NCBI RefSeq assembly: GCF_022829345.1 | Contig: NZ_JAKSXV010000106.1 | Span: forward strand, 124,001 to 188,000 | DNA length: 64,000 nt | Source of the DNA: Methylobacterium sp. J-090 | Lineage (GTDB): Bacteria > Pseudomonadota > Alphaproteobacteria > Rhizobiales > Beijerinckiaceae | Direction: 5' to 3' | In this document: positions 51,274-60,818 of the stretch, one piece after another | Layout of the letters: each line of letters opens with the position of its first letter | Numbering within the stretch: the first letter of the stretch is position 1 | Notes under the pieces: generated by a model | What the model was told of the DNA's origin: nothing | The model's database searches: none | What the model saw: only the letters and a program-made list of their open reading frames with translations | Program-made: the position numbers and the translations under genes

Positions 51274-52632
51274 GTGAAGCTTCCCTTCAAGCGCAACGAA
51301 CCGGGCATGTGGATCTCGGCCGGCGTGCACGTCGCCGTGCTGACGGCGGCGATGCTCACCGTGGCGGCCCCGGCCCTGCCCGACGCGCAGGAGGGTGTGC
51401 CCGTGGAAGTGATGACCGAGCAGCAATACTCGGAGCTCACCAAGGGCGAGACCAATGCCGACAAGCCCCAGCCCGACGCCAAGCCGCGGGCCGACCGCAA
51501 GGCGGACAAGGCCGAGGAGCGCGAGCCCGAGAACGCCAAGGTCGATGCCCCGGCCCCGCCGAAGCGCCCCGCCGACATGAAGGTCGCGAGCGCCGAGGAG
51601 ATGCCGCTGCGCGTCGACGAGCCCGACACGGACAAGGACGCCAAGGCGGCAGAAGCCAAGGCTGCGGAGGCCAAGGCGGCCGAGGCGAAAGCCGCGAAGG
51701 CGGAAGCGGCCAAGGCCGAAGCCGCCCGCGCCGCCAAGGCCGAGGCTGCGGCGGAGGCGAAGGCCGCTGCCGAAGCGAAAGCCGCCGCGACCGCCAAGGC
51801 GGAAGCCAAGGCGGCCGCCGTGAAGCGCGAGCAGCTCGCCCAGCTCATCGAGAAGGAAGAGGCAGAAGCCGCTGCCGCCGCCAAGGCGGAGGCTGCCAAG
51901 GCCGAGGCCGCCAAAGCCAAAAAGGCCGAGGCCAAGGCCCGCGCCGAAGCAGAGGCCAAGGCCGAGAAGGCGGAAGCCGAAGCCAAGGCGAAGGCCGAAG
52001 CGAAGAAGGCCGAGGCCGAGCACCAGAAGGAGATCGCTGAGGCGAAGGCGGAAGCCGAGGCTGCGGCCAAGGCGGACGCGGCCGCAAAGGCCAAGGCGGA
52101 GGCCGCCGCCAAGGCGAAAGCCAAGGCTTTGGCTGATGCGAAGGGCAAAGCCGATGCCGAGGCCAAGGCGAAGAAGCAGGCCGAGCTCGCCGAAAAGTTC
52201 AGTGCCGGAGACATCCGCCAGCTGCTTGCCTCGAAGGCGCCCTCGCAATCCACCGGCGCCACTGGCCGCGACGTGCAGCGCACGGCCTCCCTCGGGGCGG
52301 CGTCCGGGAATTCGCAGCGCCTGTCGCCGTCCCTGCGCGAGGCCCTGGTCGGCATGCTGCAGCAGCAGATCGAGCGCTGCTACGTGGCGCCTCCCGGGGC
52401 GGCACAGGGCGTGATCCTGCCGATGCTCGACATCCGCCTGAACCCGGACGGGACGCTCACCACGGAGCCGCGGATCATGCGTGGCGGCGCCAACGCCGTC
52501 GATCGCTCCATCGCGGAGGCGGCCCAGCGCGCCGTGCGCCGCTGCGCGCCCTACAAGATCCCCGCCCAGTACGCGCCGTATTACAACGACTGGAAGGCGA
52601 TCAACGCGGAATTCGAGTTTTCGCGGGTCTGA
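51274..52632 (+). CDS. tolA: Tol-Pal system protein TolA
   Basis: TolA spans the periplasm from TolQR to TolB/Pal. The 452-residue protein has a short cytoplasmic start, one membrane helix (about 12-34), and a very long Ala/Lys/Glu helix (about 120-305) made of KAEAAKAE-like repeats. The C-terminal globular domain has LRPSLREALVGMLQQQIERCYV-type features (here SPSLREALVGMLQQQIERCY) and ends FEFSRV. The start is a GTG at 51274, 13 bases after tolR. Confidence 0.92.
   Translation: MKLPFKRNEPGMWISAGVHVAVLTAAMLTVAAPALPDAQEGVPVEVMTEQQYSELTKGETNADKPQPDAKPRADRKADKAEEREPENAKVDAPAPPKRPADMKVASAEEMPLRVDEPDTDKDAKAAEAKAAEAKAAEAKAAKAEAAKAEAARAAKAEAAAEAKAAAEAKAAATAKAEAKAAAVKREQLAQLIEKEEAEAAAAAKAEAAKAEAAKAKKAEAKARAEAEAKAEKAEAEAKAKAEAKKAEAEHQKEIAEAKAEAEAAAKADAAAKAKAEAAAKAKAKALADAKGKADAEAKAKKQAELAEKFSAGDIRQLLASKAPSQSTGATGRDVQRTASLGAASGNSQRLSPSLREALVGMLQQQIERCYVAPPGAAQGVILPMLDIRLNPDGTLTTEPRIMRGGANAVDRSIAEAAQRAVRRCAPYKIPAQYAPYYNDWKAINAEFEFSRV
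51640..52190 (+). repeat. Degenerate codon repeat encoding the TolA helix
   Basis: The region is a long run of gcc/gcg, aag and gag codons such as aaggcggaagccgag in shuffled order, encoding the Ala/Lys/Glu rod of TolA. It is a normal low-complexity coding repeat, prone to copy-number change and misassembly. Confidence 0.75.
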
Positions 52633-52749
52633 TGCGCCGGCCCCGATCCATCGACCCGGGCCGTTCGCCCGCGCCGTGAGCTTGCCCGCGCGACGTGTCC
52701 ACCGTGCGTGACCGCCCGGACAGATAGTCCCAAAAAGTCGGAACCGACC

Positions 52750-54072
52750 ATGCTCTCAACCCCCACCGCGCGTCTCGCGCCTCTCCTCGCCGCCCTGGCG
52801 CTCGTGCTGTTCGGCCTCGCCGGGCCGGCCCGCGCGCAGCTCAACCTGCGCATCGGCGGCGGCGCGTTCCAGCCCATGCCCATCGCGGTGACGGACTTCT
52901 CCGGCGATCCGAGCCTCGGCCTGCTGGTGTCGAGCGTGGTGACGAACAACCTGCGCCGCTCTGGGTACTTCGTGCCCGTCGAGAAGGCGAAGTTTCCCGA
53001 GAGCCCCGGCTTCGACGCCGTTCCGGGCTTCGACAAGTGGCGCACGGCCGGGGTGCAGGCTCTGGTGACGGGGCGGGTCTCGCGCGATCCGTCCGGCAAG
53101 CTCAAGGTCGAGTTCCGCCTGTGGGACGTGACCTCGGGCCAGCAGATGACCGGCCAGCAGTACGGGGCCGACACCGCCAACGCCCGGCGCACGGGGCACC
53201 TCATCTCGGACGCGGTCTACACCAAGATCACCGGCCTCGGCCCCTGGTTCGACAGCCGCATCGCCTTCGTGGACGAGTCGGGCTCCAAGGAGAACCGCCG
53301 CAAGCGACTGATGGTCATGGATCAGGACGGCGCCAACGTGCGAGCGCTCACCAACGGCGAGACGGCGGTGGTCGCCCCGCGCTACTCGCCCGCGACCCAG
53401 GATATCGCCTTCATGACCCAGGCGACGGGCCAGCCGCCGCGCATCCAGGTCATCAATCTCGAGACCGGCAGCCGCCAAGCGGTCGGCAAGGCCGGCTCCA
53501 TGAGCACCAGCCCGCGCTTCTCGCCCGATGGCCGGCGCCTCGTCATGAGCGTGCAGGAGGGCGGCAACGCCGACATCGTGGTGATGGATCTCGGCTCCAA
53601 GGCACAGACGCCGATCACCAACGGCAACGCCATCGACACCTCGCCGACCTTCTCGCCGGACGGCAGCCAGATCGTGTTCGAATCCGACCGCGGCGGCTCG
53701 CAGCAGGTCTACGTCATGAGCGCCACCGGCGGGAACCCGACCCGCATCTCGTTCGGCGAGGGCTCGGCCTCGCAGCCGGCCTGGTCGCCGCGCGGCGACC
53801 TCATCGCCTTCACCCGCCAGCGCAAGGGCGGGTTCGCCATCTGCGTGATGAAGCCGGACGGCTCGGGTGAGCGCGTGCTCACGGAAGGCTTCCACAACGA
53901 GGGGCCGACCTTCGCGCCCAACGGCCAGTACGTGCTGTTCTTCCGCGATCCCGGCGGCCAGGGCGGCGGCAAGCTCTACATGGTCGACATCACCGGCAAG
54001 GTGGAGCAGCCGGTGCCGACCCCGTCTTACGCGTCGGACCCGACCTGGTCGCCATTGCTGTCGGGCAAGTAG
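52750..54072 (+). CDS. tolB: Tol-Pal system beta-propeller protein TolB
   Basis: The 440-residue periplasmic protein has a signal peptide (about 1-31, ending ARAQ) and an N-terminal alpha/beta domain with FSGDPSLGLLVSSVVTNNLR. A six-bladed propeller contains repeated S-P-D-G-like motifs (FSPDGRRLVMSV, FSPDGSQIVFESDRGGSQQV, NGQYVLFFRDPGG). TolB binds Pal and TolA. The next expected gene, pal, is not found downstream in this window. Confidence 0.95.
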   Translation: MLSTPTARLAPLLAALALVLFGLAGPARAQLNLRIGGGAFQPMPIAVTDFSGDPSLGLLVSSVVTNNLRRSGYFVPVEKAKFPESPGFDAVPGFDKWRTAGVQALVTGRVSRDPSGKLKVEFRLWDVTSGQQMTGQQYGADTANARRTGHLISDAVYTKITGLGPWFDSRIAFVDESGSKENRRKRLMVMDQDGANVRALTNGETAVVAPRYSPATQDIAFMTQATGQPPRIQVINLETGSRQAVGKAGSMSTSPRFSPDGRRLVMSVQEGGNADIVVMDLGSKAQTPITNGNAIDTSPTFSPDGSQIVFESDRGGSQQVYVMSATGGNPTRISFGEGSASQPAWSPRGDLIAFTRQRKGGFAICVMKPDGSGERVLTEGFHNEGPTFAPNGQYVLFFRDPGGQGGGKLYMVDITGKVEQPVPTPSYASDPTWSPLLSGK

Positions 54073-54104
54073 GACCGGATAAGTAGGGCCGGGCAAGTTC
54101 AGGA

Positions 54105-55158
54105 CTACCAGTCCGGTTCGAGGCGGGGCGGCTGCCCTGCCGCGTCCCGCCGCGTCGTGGGGGTCAGGAGCGTGGCCTGCTCGCGCAGGGTGCGCGGCAG
54201 GGCGGCCAGGGCCGGATCGTCGAAGCGCAGGTGCGGCAGGCGACTGGTCACGAGTTCCGCGATCAGTTTCGCCTGTGCCTCATCCCTTCGGCGCTTCAGC
54301 GGATTCCGGTCCTCCCGCTTCGACAGCCATAGCTTGTGCAGGGCGAAGGCGCGGGGATCGGGAGCGATCATCGGAGCCGGATAACCACGCTGGTCCATGA
54401 CGGTCTCCGTGATCTTCGGAGCGTTGACGAGCCAGTTCAGGCCTTCGATCTCGACGGCCTTCAGGTCGTCCGCCTCCGACCCGATGCGTTTACGCCCGCG
54501 CGACATCATCGGGTCCTTGGACGCGGGTGTGATCAGATCGACGATGTAGCCATCGCGGTTCGTTGCCCGGAATCCATCCTTACCGATGATCTCGAAGGAC
54601 TGATCGATCTTCCGCAGCAATCCGGCGACGCCTGTCGCGGCCACGTCCGGCGCCAGAAGTTTGAGGCTTGCCCGGGCATCGTACAGGAGGTCGATATCGT
54701 TGGTTTCGAGGATCGCGTCGGCGATCTGCACCCCCGCCATGCGCTCGTAAGCGTAGAGGGCGTTCGCTCCCACCGTCACGATCGCCGTATCCGTGAGATG
54801 CGCGTCCGAAAGGGCACGCAACACGCGGGCGGCGAAGATGGGAACGCGGCCGAGATCGAGGGCGCGATTGACGGCCGCCATGCGATCGAGACGCTTGGCC
54901 AAGGATGTCATACGCGCGCGGGTCCGGAGGCGACCGGCCCTGAATCCGATCAGGGTCTTCTCCGTCTCCGGTGTCCAAGGGCCGAGGGATTTCCAGATGC
55001 CCGCGGTAGAGGTAGGCACCGCCAGCGATCGTCTTCCACGCCATCGACCCGGCGAAGCGATGCTTCAGCTCATCACGCGTGACACGATAGGCTTCGAAGG
55101 CCTGCTCCGCATTGATGATCTGGCGTGCCTGCTCGCCATCGAGATCGTCGTAGGACAT
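54105..55158 (-). pseudogene. Frameshifted GSU2403-type nucleotidyltransferase-fold gene
   Basis: The leftward frame from an ATG at 55158 encodes a family-like start (MSYDDLDGEQARQIINAEQA ... IAGGAYLYRG) and then runs into a nonsensical frame. The natural continuation, IWKSLGPWTPETEKTLIGF, is found one frame over from about 55005 to the stop at 54105. It includes the nucleotidyltransferase-type motif TNDIDLLYD and KLWLSKREDRNP. A single-base change at about 54996-55006 therefore splits the gene. The second part alone (start 55019) would lack the N-terminal ~50 residues. Sequencing error is possible. It occupies the place where pal normally lies. Confidence 0.75.
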
Positions 55159-55236
55159 GCCTCGGCCTGGATGCTCCGCATCGGCAAGTCAAGAATTTGC
55201 CCTATAACTCCATGATTTAAAAGCATTTATCCATTT

Positions 55237-55256
55237 TTGGATGGAAATCCATCCAA
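55237..55256. promoter_or_regulatory. Perfect palindrome upstream of the nucleotidyltransferase-fold gene
   Basis: ttggatgga and tccatccaa arms flank aa, giving a 20-base near-perfect palindrome in an AT-rich stretch, 79-98 bases upstream of the start at 55158 and after the MFS gene's stop. Neither strand has a trailing U run, so an operator is more likely than a terminator. Confidence 0.45.
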
Positions 55257-55297
55257 GGAGGGATAATCGCTGTCCATAGGCGGCGCTTCGTCTGGCT

Positions 55298-56530
55298 TCA
55301 CCCCACCGGCAACAGCCGGTCCCGTGCCTTGAGCGCCGGGAAGATCCGTCCCCACGCGGCGGCGACCAGCAGCGTCGCGAGACCGCCGAGGACCACCGCC
55401 GGGACGGCGCCGATCAGGGCGGCGAGGGTGCCGGATTCAAACTCGCCAAGTTCGTTGGACGCGCCGATGAAGACGGTGTTCACCGCCGAGACCCGGCCGC
55501 GCATGGCGTCGGGCGTCTCGCCCTGCACGAAGGTCTGGCGGACGTAGACGCTGATCATGTCGGCCGCCCCCGTGACGAACAGGCAGGCCATGGACAGCGG
55601 CAGCGAGGTCGAGAGGCCGAACCCCACGGTGGCCAGACCGAAGACGCCCACCGCCTGGAGCATGCGGAGCCCGGCATGGCGCTGGAGCGGCCGGTAGGCG
55701 AGGACGATGGCTGTCAGCACCGCACCCGCTGCCGGCATGCTGCGGAGCGCCCCGAGGCCCAGGGGGCCGACATGCAGAACCTCGGCGGCGAAGATCGGCA
55801 GCAGGGCGGTGGCGCCGCCGAGCAGCACGGCGACGAGGTCGAGGCTGATGGCGCCGAGCACCACGGGGTGGTCGCGGATGTAGGTGAGGCCGGCCGACAG
55901 GGTCGCCCAGGTCACGGGCGGGCGCTCGGTGAGGGGAGCGGGCCGGAAGCGGATGGCGGTGATGAGGGCGCTCGCCAGGGCGAAGCTGAGGGCCGCCGTG
56001 CCGAACACCACGGCCGGGCCGAGGGCGTAGAGGAACCCGCCCAAAGCCGGTCCGAGGATCGAGGCGCTCTGCCAGAGCGAGGCGTTCCAGGCGATGGCCG
56101 AGCCGAACAGGGTGCGCGGCACCAGCGTTGGCAGCAGGGCCTGGAGGGCGGGGTTGGCGAAGGCGCGGCCGGTGCCGATGACCACCACGAGGGCGTAGAT
56201 CGGCCAGATCGCGCCCGTGCCGTAATGGGCGAAGGCCAGCAGCCCGAGATCGGCCGCCGCGAGGGTCGCGTAGGCCAGCGCCGCCACCACGCGCCGGTCG
56301 TAGGTGTCGGCCACGTGTCCGGTGATCAGGGCCGAGAGCATAGCGGGCAGGAAGCTCGCGAGCCCGACGAGGCCGAGCGCCAGGGCCGAGCGCGTGAGAT
56401 CGTAGACGAACCAGCCCACCGCCACGGCCTGCATCTGGAAGGCGAGGCCGGTGAGGAAACGGGCAGTGCCGAACAGGCGGAAGTCGCCGTTGCGAAACAC
56501 GCTCCAGCGCGGCGCGGACGAATCGGTCAT
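55298..56530 (-). CDS. MFS transporter
   Basis: The 410-residue membrane protein has about twelve hydrophobic helices. It shows the MFS loop pattern in ALITGHVADTYDRRVVAALA (G-x3-D-x2-x-R-R) and resembles the enterobactin-exporter/MFS_3 group (starting RNGDFRLFGTARFLTGLAFQ). The substrate is unknown; an efflux role is usual for the group. The ATG at 56530 is chosen over longer in-frame extensions that shadow the dsbD gene. It starts 8 bases after the dsbD stop, so both are probably one transcript. Confidence 0.9.
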   Translation of the reverse strand: MTDSSAPRWSVFRNGDFRLFGTARFLTGLAFQMQAVAVGWFVYDLTRSALALGLVGLASFLPAMLSALITGHVADTYDRRVVAALAYATLAAADLGLLAFAHYGTGAIWPIYALVVVIGTGRAFANPALQALLPTLVPRTLFGSAIAWNASLWQSASILGPALGGFLYALGPAVVFGTAALSFALASALITAIRFRPAPLTERPPVTWATLSAGLTYIRDHPVVLGAISLDLVAVLLGGATALLPIFAAEVLHVGPLGLGALRSMPAAGAVLTAIVLAYRPLQRHAGLRMLQAVGVFGLATVGFGLSTSLPLSMACLFVTGAADMISVYVRQTFVQGETPDAMRGRVSAVNTVFIGASNELGEFESGTLAALIGAVPAVVLGGLATLLVAAAWGRIFPALKARDRLLPVG

Positions 56531-56538
56531 CGGGTCGG

Positions 56539-58722
56539 TCAGCGCTCCGGTGCAGCCAGGGCGGCGCTGCGGGGCAAGGCCGGCAGGGCGGCGAGGGCGT
56601 CGAGCACCGTGCCGGCCGTCAGGATCTGCGGCAGCACCACGGGCGTGTCCTTGCCCACGTAGAGGAGATAGAGCGGTACGCCGCTGCGGCCGTGGCGGGC
56701 GAGGAAGGTGGTGATCTCCGGGTTCTGGTTGGTCCAGTCGCCCTTGAGAGTGGTCACGCCGCGCGCGGAGAACGCGTCGCGCACCGCTTGACTCCCGAGC
56801 GTCGTGCGCTCGTTGACTTGGCACGAGATGCACCACGCCGCCGTCATATTCACGAAGACCGGCCGACCCTCCGACAGCAGGGTCTCGAGCCGCGCTTGCG
56901 TGAACGCCTCCGTGCCGTCCGCACGGGCCAAGGTGGCGGCGCGGTCATGGGACAGGCTCAGGGTGAGGAGGGCGAGGCCCGCCAGGGTGGCGACCGCCGT
57001 GCCCCGGGCGATCCAGGTCCAGGCCGGCCGCGCACCGTGGCCGCGCTCCCACGCCCAGGCGGCGAAACCGACGAGGACGAGGCCGAACAGGGCGGCGAGC
57101 AGCCCCGACGGGCCGACCTGCTGCGCCAGCACCCAGACGAGCCATGCGGTGGTGGCGTAGATTGGGAAGGCCAGCGCGCCCTTGAGCGTGTCCATCCAGG
57201 CACCGGGGCGCGGCAGAGCCCGCAGGGCGGCGGGCCACGCGGTCAGGACGAGGAAGGGGAGGGCGAGGCCGAGGCCGAGGCTGGCGAAGACCGCCAGACC
57301 CACGGCTGGCGCCTGGGTCAGGGCGAAGCCCACGGCCGAGCCCATGAACGGCGCCGTGCAGGGCGTCGCCACCACGGTGGCGAGCACGCCGGTGAAGAAC
57401 GAGCCTTGGAGTCCCGCGCGCCGGGTCAGGCCGTCGCCGAGGCCAGCGATGCCGCCGCCGAGATGGACGACGCCGGACAGGCTGAGCCCCATGGCGAACA
57501 GGAGATAGGCCAGGGCCGCCACGACGACGGGCGACTGCAGCTGGAAACCCCAGCCGATGCCGGCGCCGGCCCCCTTGAGGGCGATGAGCAATCCGGCGAG
57601 TCCGAGGAAGGCGGCGAGCACGCCGGCGGTATAGGCGAGGCCGTGGAGACGCACCCGGGCGGGCGTCTCGCCGGAATGCCGCACGAGGCTCAGGACCTTG
57701 ATGGACAGGACCGGGAACACGCACGGCATCAGGTTGAGGACGAGACCGCCGAGGAAGGCGAGGCCGATGGCGCTCCAGAGGGTCAGGCCGTCCTCCTCAG
57801 TCGGGAGCGCTGGGGCGACGGCCAAGGAATTCGCGGCCAAGGAATTCGCAGCCAAGGCGTCCGCGGCCGGAGCGGTGGCGGGGGCCTCGCCGAGCGCGTA
57901 GGCGCGCCGGACCGGGCCATCGGGCGTCGCCTCCTCGAAGGTCAGCACGCCGGGCAGCGTCGTGGGGGCGGGCTCGTCCGCATTGCCCCGCACGAGGCCA
58001 AGATGCAGGCCGGCGGCATCGATCCGCACGTCCTGCGGGGCGGCGTTCTCGATGACGGTCTCGGCATAGGGGAAGAACGCCACCGCCTTCACCGCCTCGG
58101 GCGTGAGGTTCGGGGCCTCGACGGTGAGGGTCAGGCGGTCCTTGGTGGTCGTGGTGCGCGCCGGCCAGGGGGACGGCACCGGCAGGGCGGCGCGGGCCTG
58201 CCCGAACAGGGCGCGGGTCTGCGGGTTGGCGCCGGTGCTGGTGCCGGCCTGCGCCACCGGCAGGGTGAGGCGCAGGTCGGCCGTACCGGGCACGCATTCG
58301 CGCTCGCAGACGAGGTAGCTCAGGTGCGCCTTGAGAGACACGGGCCTGCCCGGGGCGAGGGTCTCGGGCGGCGTCACCTGCGCCAGCAGCACCGTCTCGC
58401 CCTCGTAGCCGAAGTTCATGAGGTGGGCGACGGGGATGCGCTGCGGCGCCGGCCAGTCGAGGGGACCGGCGGTGAATCCCGCCGGCAGGGCCCAGGTGAC
58501 TTCGGGCGGCAGGCCGGAATCACCGGGGTTGCGCCAGTAGACGTGCCAGTCCGGCCGCATCACCATGCGGATGCCGATGGTGAAGGGCTCGCCGGGCCGG
58601 ATCGCCGCGGGCTCGGCGACGAGGCTCGCGGTGACGAGGTCGGCGGGTGGCTTCAGCCCCTGCGCCGACGCGCCGGCGAGTCCGGACAGGGTGAGCGCCA
58701 GCAAGGCGAGGAACCGGATCAT
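56539..58722 (-). CDS. Thiol:disulfide interchange protein, DsbD/ScsB type
   Basis: This 727-residue protein moves electrons from cytosolic thioredoxin to periplasmic thiols. It has a signal peptide (1-20) and an N-terminal ScsB/DsbD-alpha-like domain with a Cys pair in LVCERECVPG. A central eight-helix domain has catalytic cysteines in LMPCVFPVLSIK and ATPCTAPFMG, and a C-terminal thioredoxin domain has WCISC. A linker before the membrane part contains a 5-residue repeat (LAANS-LAANS-LAVAP). The ATG at 58722 gives the signal peptide. Confidence 0.93.
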   Translation of the reverse strand: MIRFLALLALTLSGLAGASAQGLKPPADLVTASLVAEPAAIRPGEPFTIGIRMVMRPDWHVYWRNPGDSGLPPEVTWALPAGFTAGPLDWPAPQRIPVAHLMNFGYEGETVLLAQVTPPETLAPGRPVSLKAHLSYLVCERECVPGTADLRLTLPVAQAGTSTGANPQTRALFGQARAALPVPSPWPARTTTTKDRLTLTVEAPNLTPEAVKAVAFFPYAETVIENAAPQDVRIDAAGLHLGLVRGNADEPAPTTLPGVLTFEEATPDGPVRRAYALGEAPATAPAADALAANSLAANSLAVAPALPTEEDGLTLWSAIGLAFLGGLVLNLMPCVFPVLSIKVLSLVRHSGETPARVRLHGLAYTAGVLAAFLGLAGLLIALKGAGAGIGWGFQLQSPVVVAALAYLLFAMGLSLSGVVHLGGGIAGLGDGLTRRAGLQGSFFTGVLATVVATPCTAPFMGSAVGFALTQAPAVGLAVFASLGLGLALPFLVLTAWPAALRALPRPGAWMDTLKGALAFPIYATTAWLVWVLAQQVGPSGLLAALFGLVLVGFAAWAWERGHGARPAWTWIARGTAVATLAGLALLTLSLSHDRAATLARADGTEAFTQARLETLLSEGRPVFVNMTAAWCISCQVNERTTLGSQAVRDAFSARGVTTLKGDWTNQNPEITTFLARHGRSGVPLYLLYVGKDTPVVLPQILTAGTVLDALAALPALPRSAALAAPER
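57821..57865. repeat. 15-bp tandem repeat inside the dsbD-type gene
   Basis: Three adjacent 15-base units (gccaaggaattcgcg, gccaaggaattcgca, gccaaggcgtccgcg) encode the LAANS-like repeat in the linker between the periplasmic and membrane domains. The copies are nearly identical, implying recent duplication. Confidence 0.85.
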
Positions 58723-58875
58723 GGCGTTCCTGTGCGTCCCCCGTAACGATGGGGCATGGTCCGTCGCTATAGCATGCCGCGCCCGGGGCGGAGCGCATCG
58801 ACTTGCCGCGCCCCATCGGGCAGGATTTTCGGCGATGGACCTGCGCGTGTCGGCGCACGACCCGGGAGACGCCCA

Positions 58876-59661
58876 ATGAGCCTCAAAGCCAAGAAAGCCG
58901 TCGTGACCGGCTCCACCAGCGGCATCGGACTCGCCATCGCGCGGGGCTTCGCCGGGCAAGGCGCCGACGTGGTGCTCAATGGCTTCGGAGCGCCCGAGGC
59001 CATCGAGGCCGCCCGGGCCGGCATCGAGTCGGAGTTCGGCGTGCGCGCCATCCATTCGCCGGCTGACATGACGAAGCCCGACGAGATCGCCGGGCTGATC
59101 AAGCTTGCGGAAGAGACTTTCGGGGCCGTCGATATCCTGGTGAACAACGCGGGCGTTCAGTTCGTCTCGCCCATCGAGGATTTCCCGCCGGAGAAGTGGG
59201 AGCTCATCATCGCCCTCAACCTGTCCTCGGCATTCTACACCATGCGGGCGGCGATCCCCGGCATGAAGGCGCGGGGCTGGGGGCGGATCATCAACACCGC
59301 CTCAGCCCATTCCCTCGTCGCCTCGCCGTACAAGGCGGCCTATGTTGCAGCCAAGCACGGCATCGCTGGCCTCACCAAGAGCGCGGGCCTCGAACTCGCC
59401 ACCCACGGCATCACGGTGAACTGCATCTCGCCCGGCTACGTCTGGACGCCCCTGGTGGAGAGCCAGATCCCCGACACCATGAAGGCGCGCGGGCTCACCG
59501 AGGAACAGGTGATCAACGAAGTGCTCCTGAAGGCCCAGCCGACCAAGGAGTTTGTCACCGTCGATCAGGTCGCGGCGCTCGCCGTGTTCCTGTGCTCGGA
59601 TGCGGCGAGCCAGATGACCGGCTCCAACATCGCCATGGATGGTGGCTGGACGGCACAGTAG
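58876..59661 (+). CDS. 3-hydroxybutyrate dehydrogenase (SDR family)
   Basis: The 261-residue short-chain dehydrogenase has the NAD-binding TGSTSGIGLAIA, the NNAGVQ motif, catalytic Ser in TASAHSLVAS and Tyr-x3-Lys in YVAAKHGIAG. The family-specific ISPGYVWTPLVESQIPDTMK also fits D-3-hydroxybutyrate dehydrogenase (BdhA). It would interconvert 3-hydroxybutyrate and acetoacetate in polyhydroxybutyrate use. The ATG at 58876 follows a GGGAG ribosome-binding sequence. It diverges from dsbD. Confidence 0.9.
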   Translation: MSLKAKKAVVTGSTSGIGLAIARGFAGQGADVVLNGFGAPEAIEAARAGIESEFGVRAIHSPADMTKPDEIAGLIKLAEETFGAVDILVNNAGVQFVSPIEDFPPEKWELIIALNLSSAFYTMRAAIPGMKARGWGRIINTASAHSLVASPYKAAYVAAKHGIAGLTKSAGLELATHGITVNCISPGYVWTPLVESQIPDTMKARGLTEEQVINEVLLKAQPTKEFVTVDQVAALAVFLCSDAASQMTGSNIAMDGGWTAQ

Positions 59662-59706
59662 TCTCGAGAGGCCGCGCCGTCCCGATGGGGCGGCGCGGCG
59701 ACGAGC

Positions 59707-60060
59707 TCAACGGCGGTGGAGCAGCAGGGCGAGGCCGTAGCCGACGGCACCGGCGAGCACGAGGGCGATGAAGGGGTTCTCCTCCACGCGGGACTCGACG
59801 GCCCGGGTACCATCCCGGAAATAGGCGCCGCCCCGGTCCTGAATCCGGTCGTAGGCGTCGCCCGCGTAATCGCTGACGTTGTCGGCGACATCGCGCACGG
59901 TGTCCTTGGCCTGACCGTAGGCATCCTGGGCGCGCCCCTGCGCCTCGCGGAAGCGGCCCTCGACGGAGTCGCCGTGCGACCCGAGGGCATCGCCCACGGC
60001 GCCCTGCACGCGGCCGCCAAGATCCTTGGCGGTTCCGACGATACGATCCGTATCGACCAT
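59707..60060 (-). CDS. CsbD-like stress protein with C-terminal membrane helix
   Basis: The 117-residue protein starts MVDTDRIVGTAKDLGGRVQG, the CsbD pattern (I.G..K...G...G), with a hydrophilic helical middle rich in Asp, Arg, Gln and Ala. It ends in a membrane helix and basic tail (NPFIALVLAGAVGYGLALLL then HRR), like ElaB/YqjD ribosome-associated proteins. Such proteins are induced by stress; function is not known in detail. Start at 60060 fits the family. Confidence 0.8.
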   Translation of the reverse strand: MVDTDRIVGTAKDLGGRVQGAVGDALGSHGDSVEGRFREAQGRAQDAYGQAKDTVRDVADNVSDYAGDAYDRIQDRGGAYFRDGTRAVESRVEENPFIALVLAGAVGYGLALLLHRR

Positions 60061-60131
60061 GATGATTCTCCTGAGTTGTGCTTCGATGCGGGTTCGGTGC
60101 CGTCGGGGCGTGGCACGCCCGCATCCGACGT

Positions 60132-60818
60132 TCACAGAACGCCCGAGATCGGATTGGGCACCGCAACGATCGAATTTTCATCGGGAGTTGTCGCGGCACG
60201 GTGAACGCCCGGCCGACCGAGGAGCCCGCGCGCCACCGCCACCAGGGCCGCCGCCAGGGCTTCGACGGGTGACCGGCCCCGTCGGAATGGGCCGGGACGT
60301 CCGGCCCGGGGCAGGGGCGGGATGTGCACGAAGAGCACGGGGGCAGCCTCGGCCAAACCGCGAAAGTAGGCGGCGTTGCAGAGGTAGCGCCCGGCGTCAT
60401 TCGACGCGATGGCCGGGATGCCGTTCCGGCGCAGGGTGGCGAGGGCCGGCGCGGCGGCGGTCGCGCGCCGCTCGGCCGGACCGTCCGCCGCCAGGGTGAG
60501 ACGGCGCGCGACGTGGCCCGACGCGTCTGGGAACAACCGGCTCGCCCGATTGCGGGCGCGGAACTCGACCCGGACCCGCGTGGCGCTCCGTGCGACACCG
60601 AGCATCAAGACTGCGTCGGGCGCCGCGGCGAGGGCGGGCACCAGGTGCGTCTCGATCGCGCCATAGGCGGTGGGCAGGATGAGGAGGCGGATATCGCCCC
60701 CGGCGAGGCCGTGGCGGCGGGCGAGCGCCGCGAGGCGGCGCGCCACCACGGCACTCGGGTTGACGGGCACGCCCGGAAACGGCCCGAACCCGGTGACGAG
60801 GAGATGCTTGCCGCTCAA
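60132..60818 (-). CDS. Pyroglutamyl-peptidase I-like protein
   Basis: The 228-residue protein resembles pyrrolidone-carboxylate peptidase: start SGKHLLVTGFGPFPGVPVNP, VEFRARNRA with the catalytic Glu, Cys in NDAGRYLCNAAYFRG and His in LFVHIPPLP. The C-terminal ~50 residues extend past the normal length. The start is a TTG at 60818 that overlaps the meaB stop (TTGA), indicating coupled translation. Substrates would be N-terminal pyroglutamyl peptides. Confidence 0.85.
   Translation of the reverse strand: MSGKHLLVTGFGPFPGVPVNPSAVVARRLAALARRHGLAGGDIRLLILPTAYGAIETHLVPALAAAPDAVLMLGVARSATRVRVEFRARNRASRLFPDASGHVARRLTLAADGPAERRATAAAPALATLRRNGIPAIASNDAGRYLCNAAYFRGLAEAAPVLFVHIPPLPRAGRPGPFRRGRSPVEALAAALVAVARGLLGRPGVHRAATTPDENSIVAVPNPISGVL

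Noticed and set aside
51640..52190. Repetitive DNA in tolA as a mobile or variable element
   Set aside because: It is the normal low-complexity Ala/Lys/Glu coding repeat of TolA.
56692..58746. 684-codon plus-strand open frame opposite the dsbD-type gene
   Set aside because: Gly/Glu/Arg/His-rich shadow frame; the minus strand has clear CXXC and membrane motifs.
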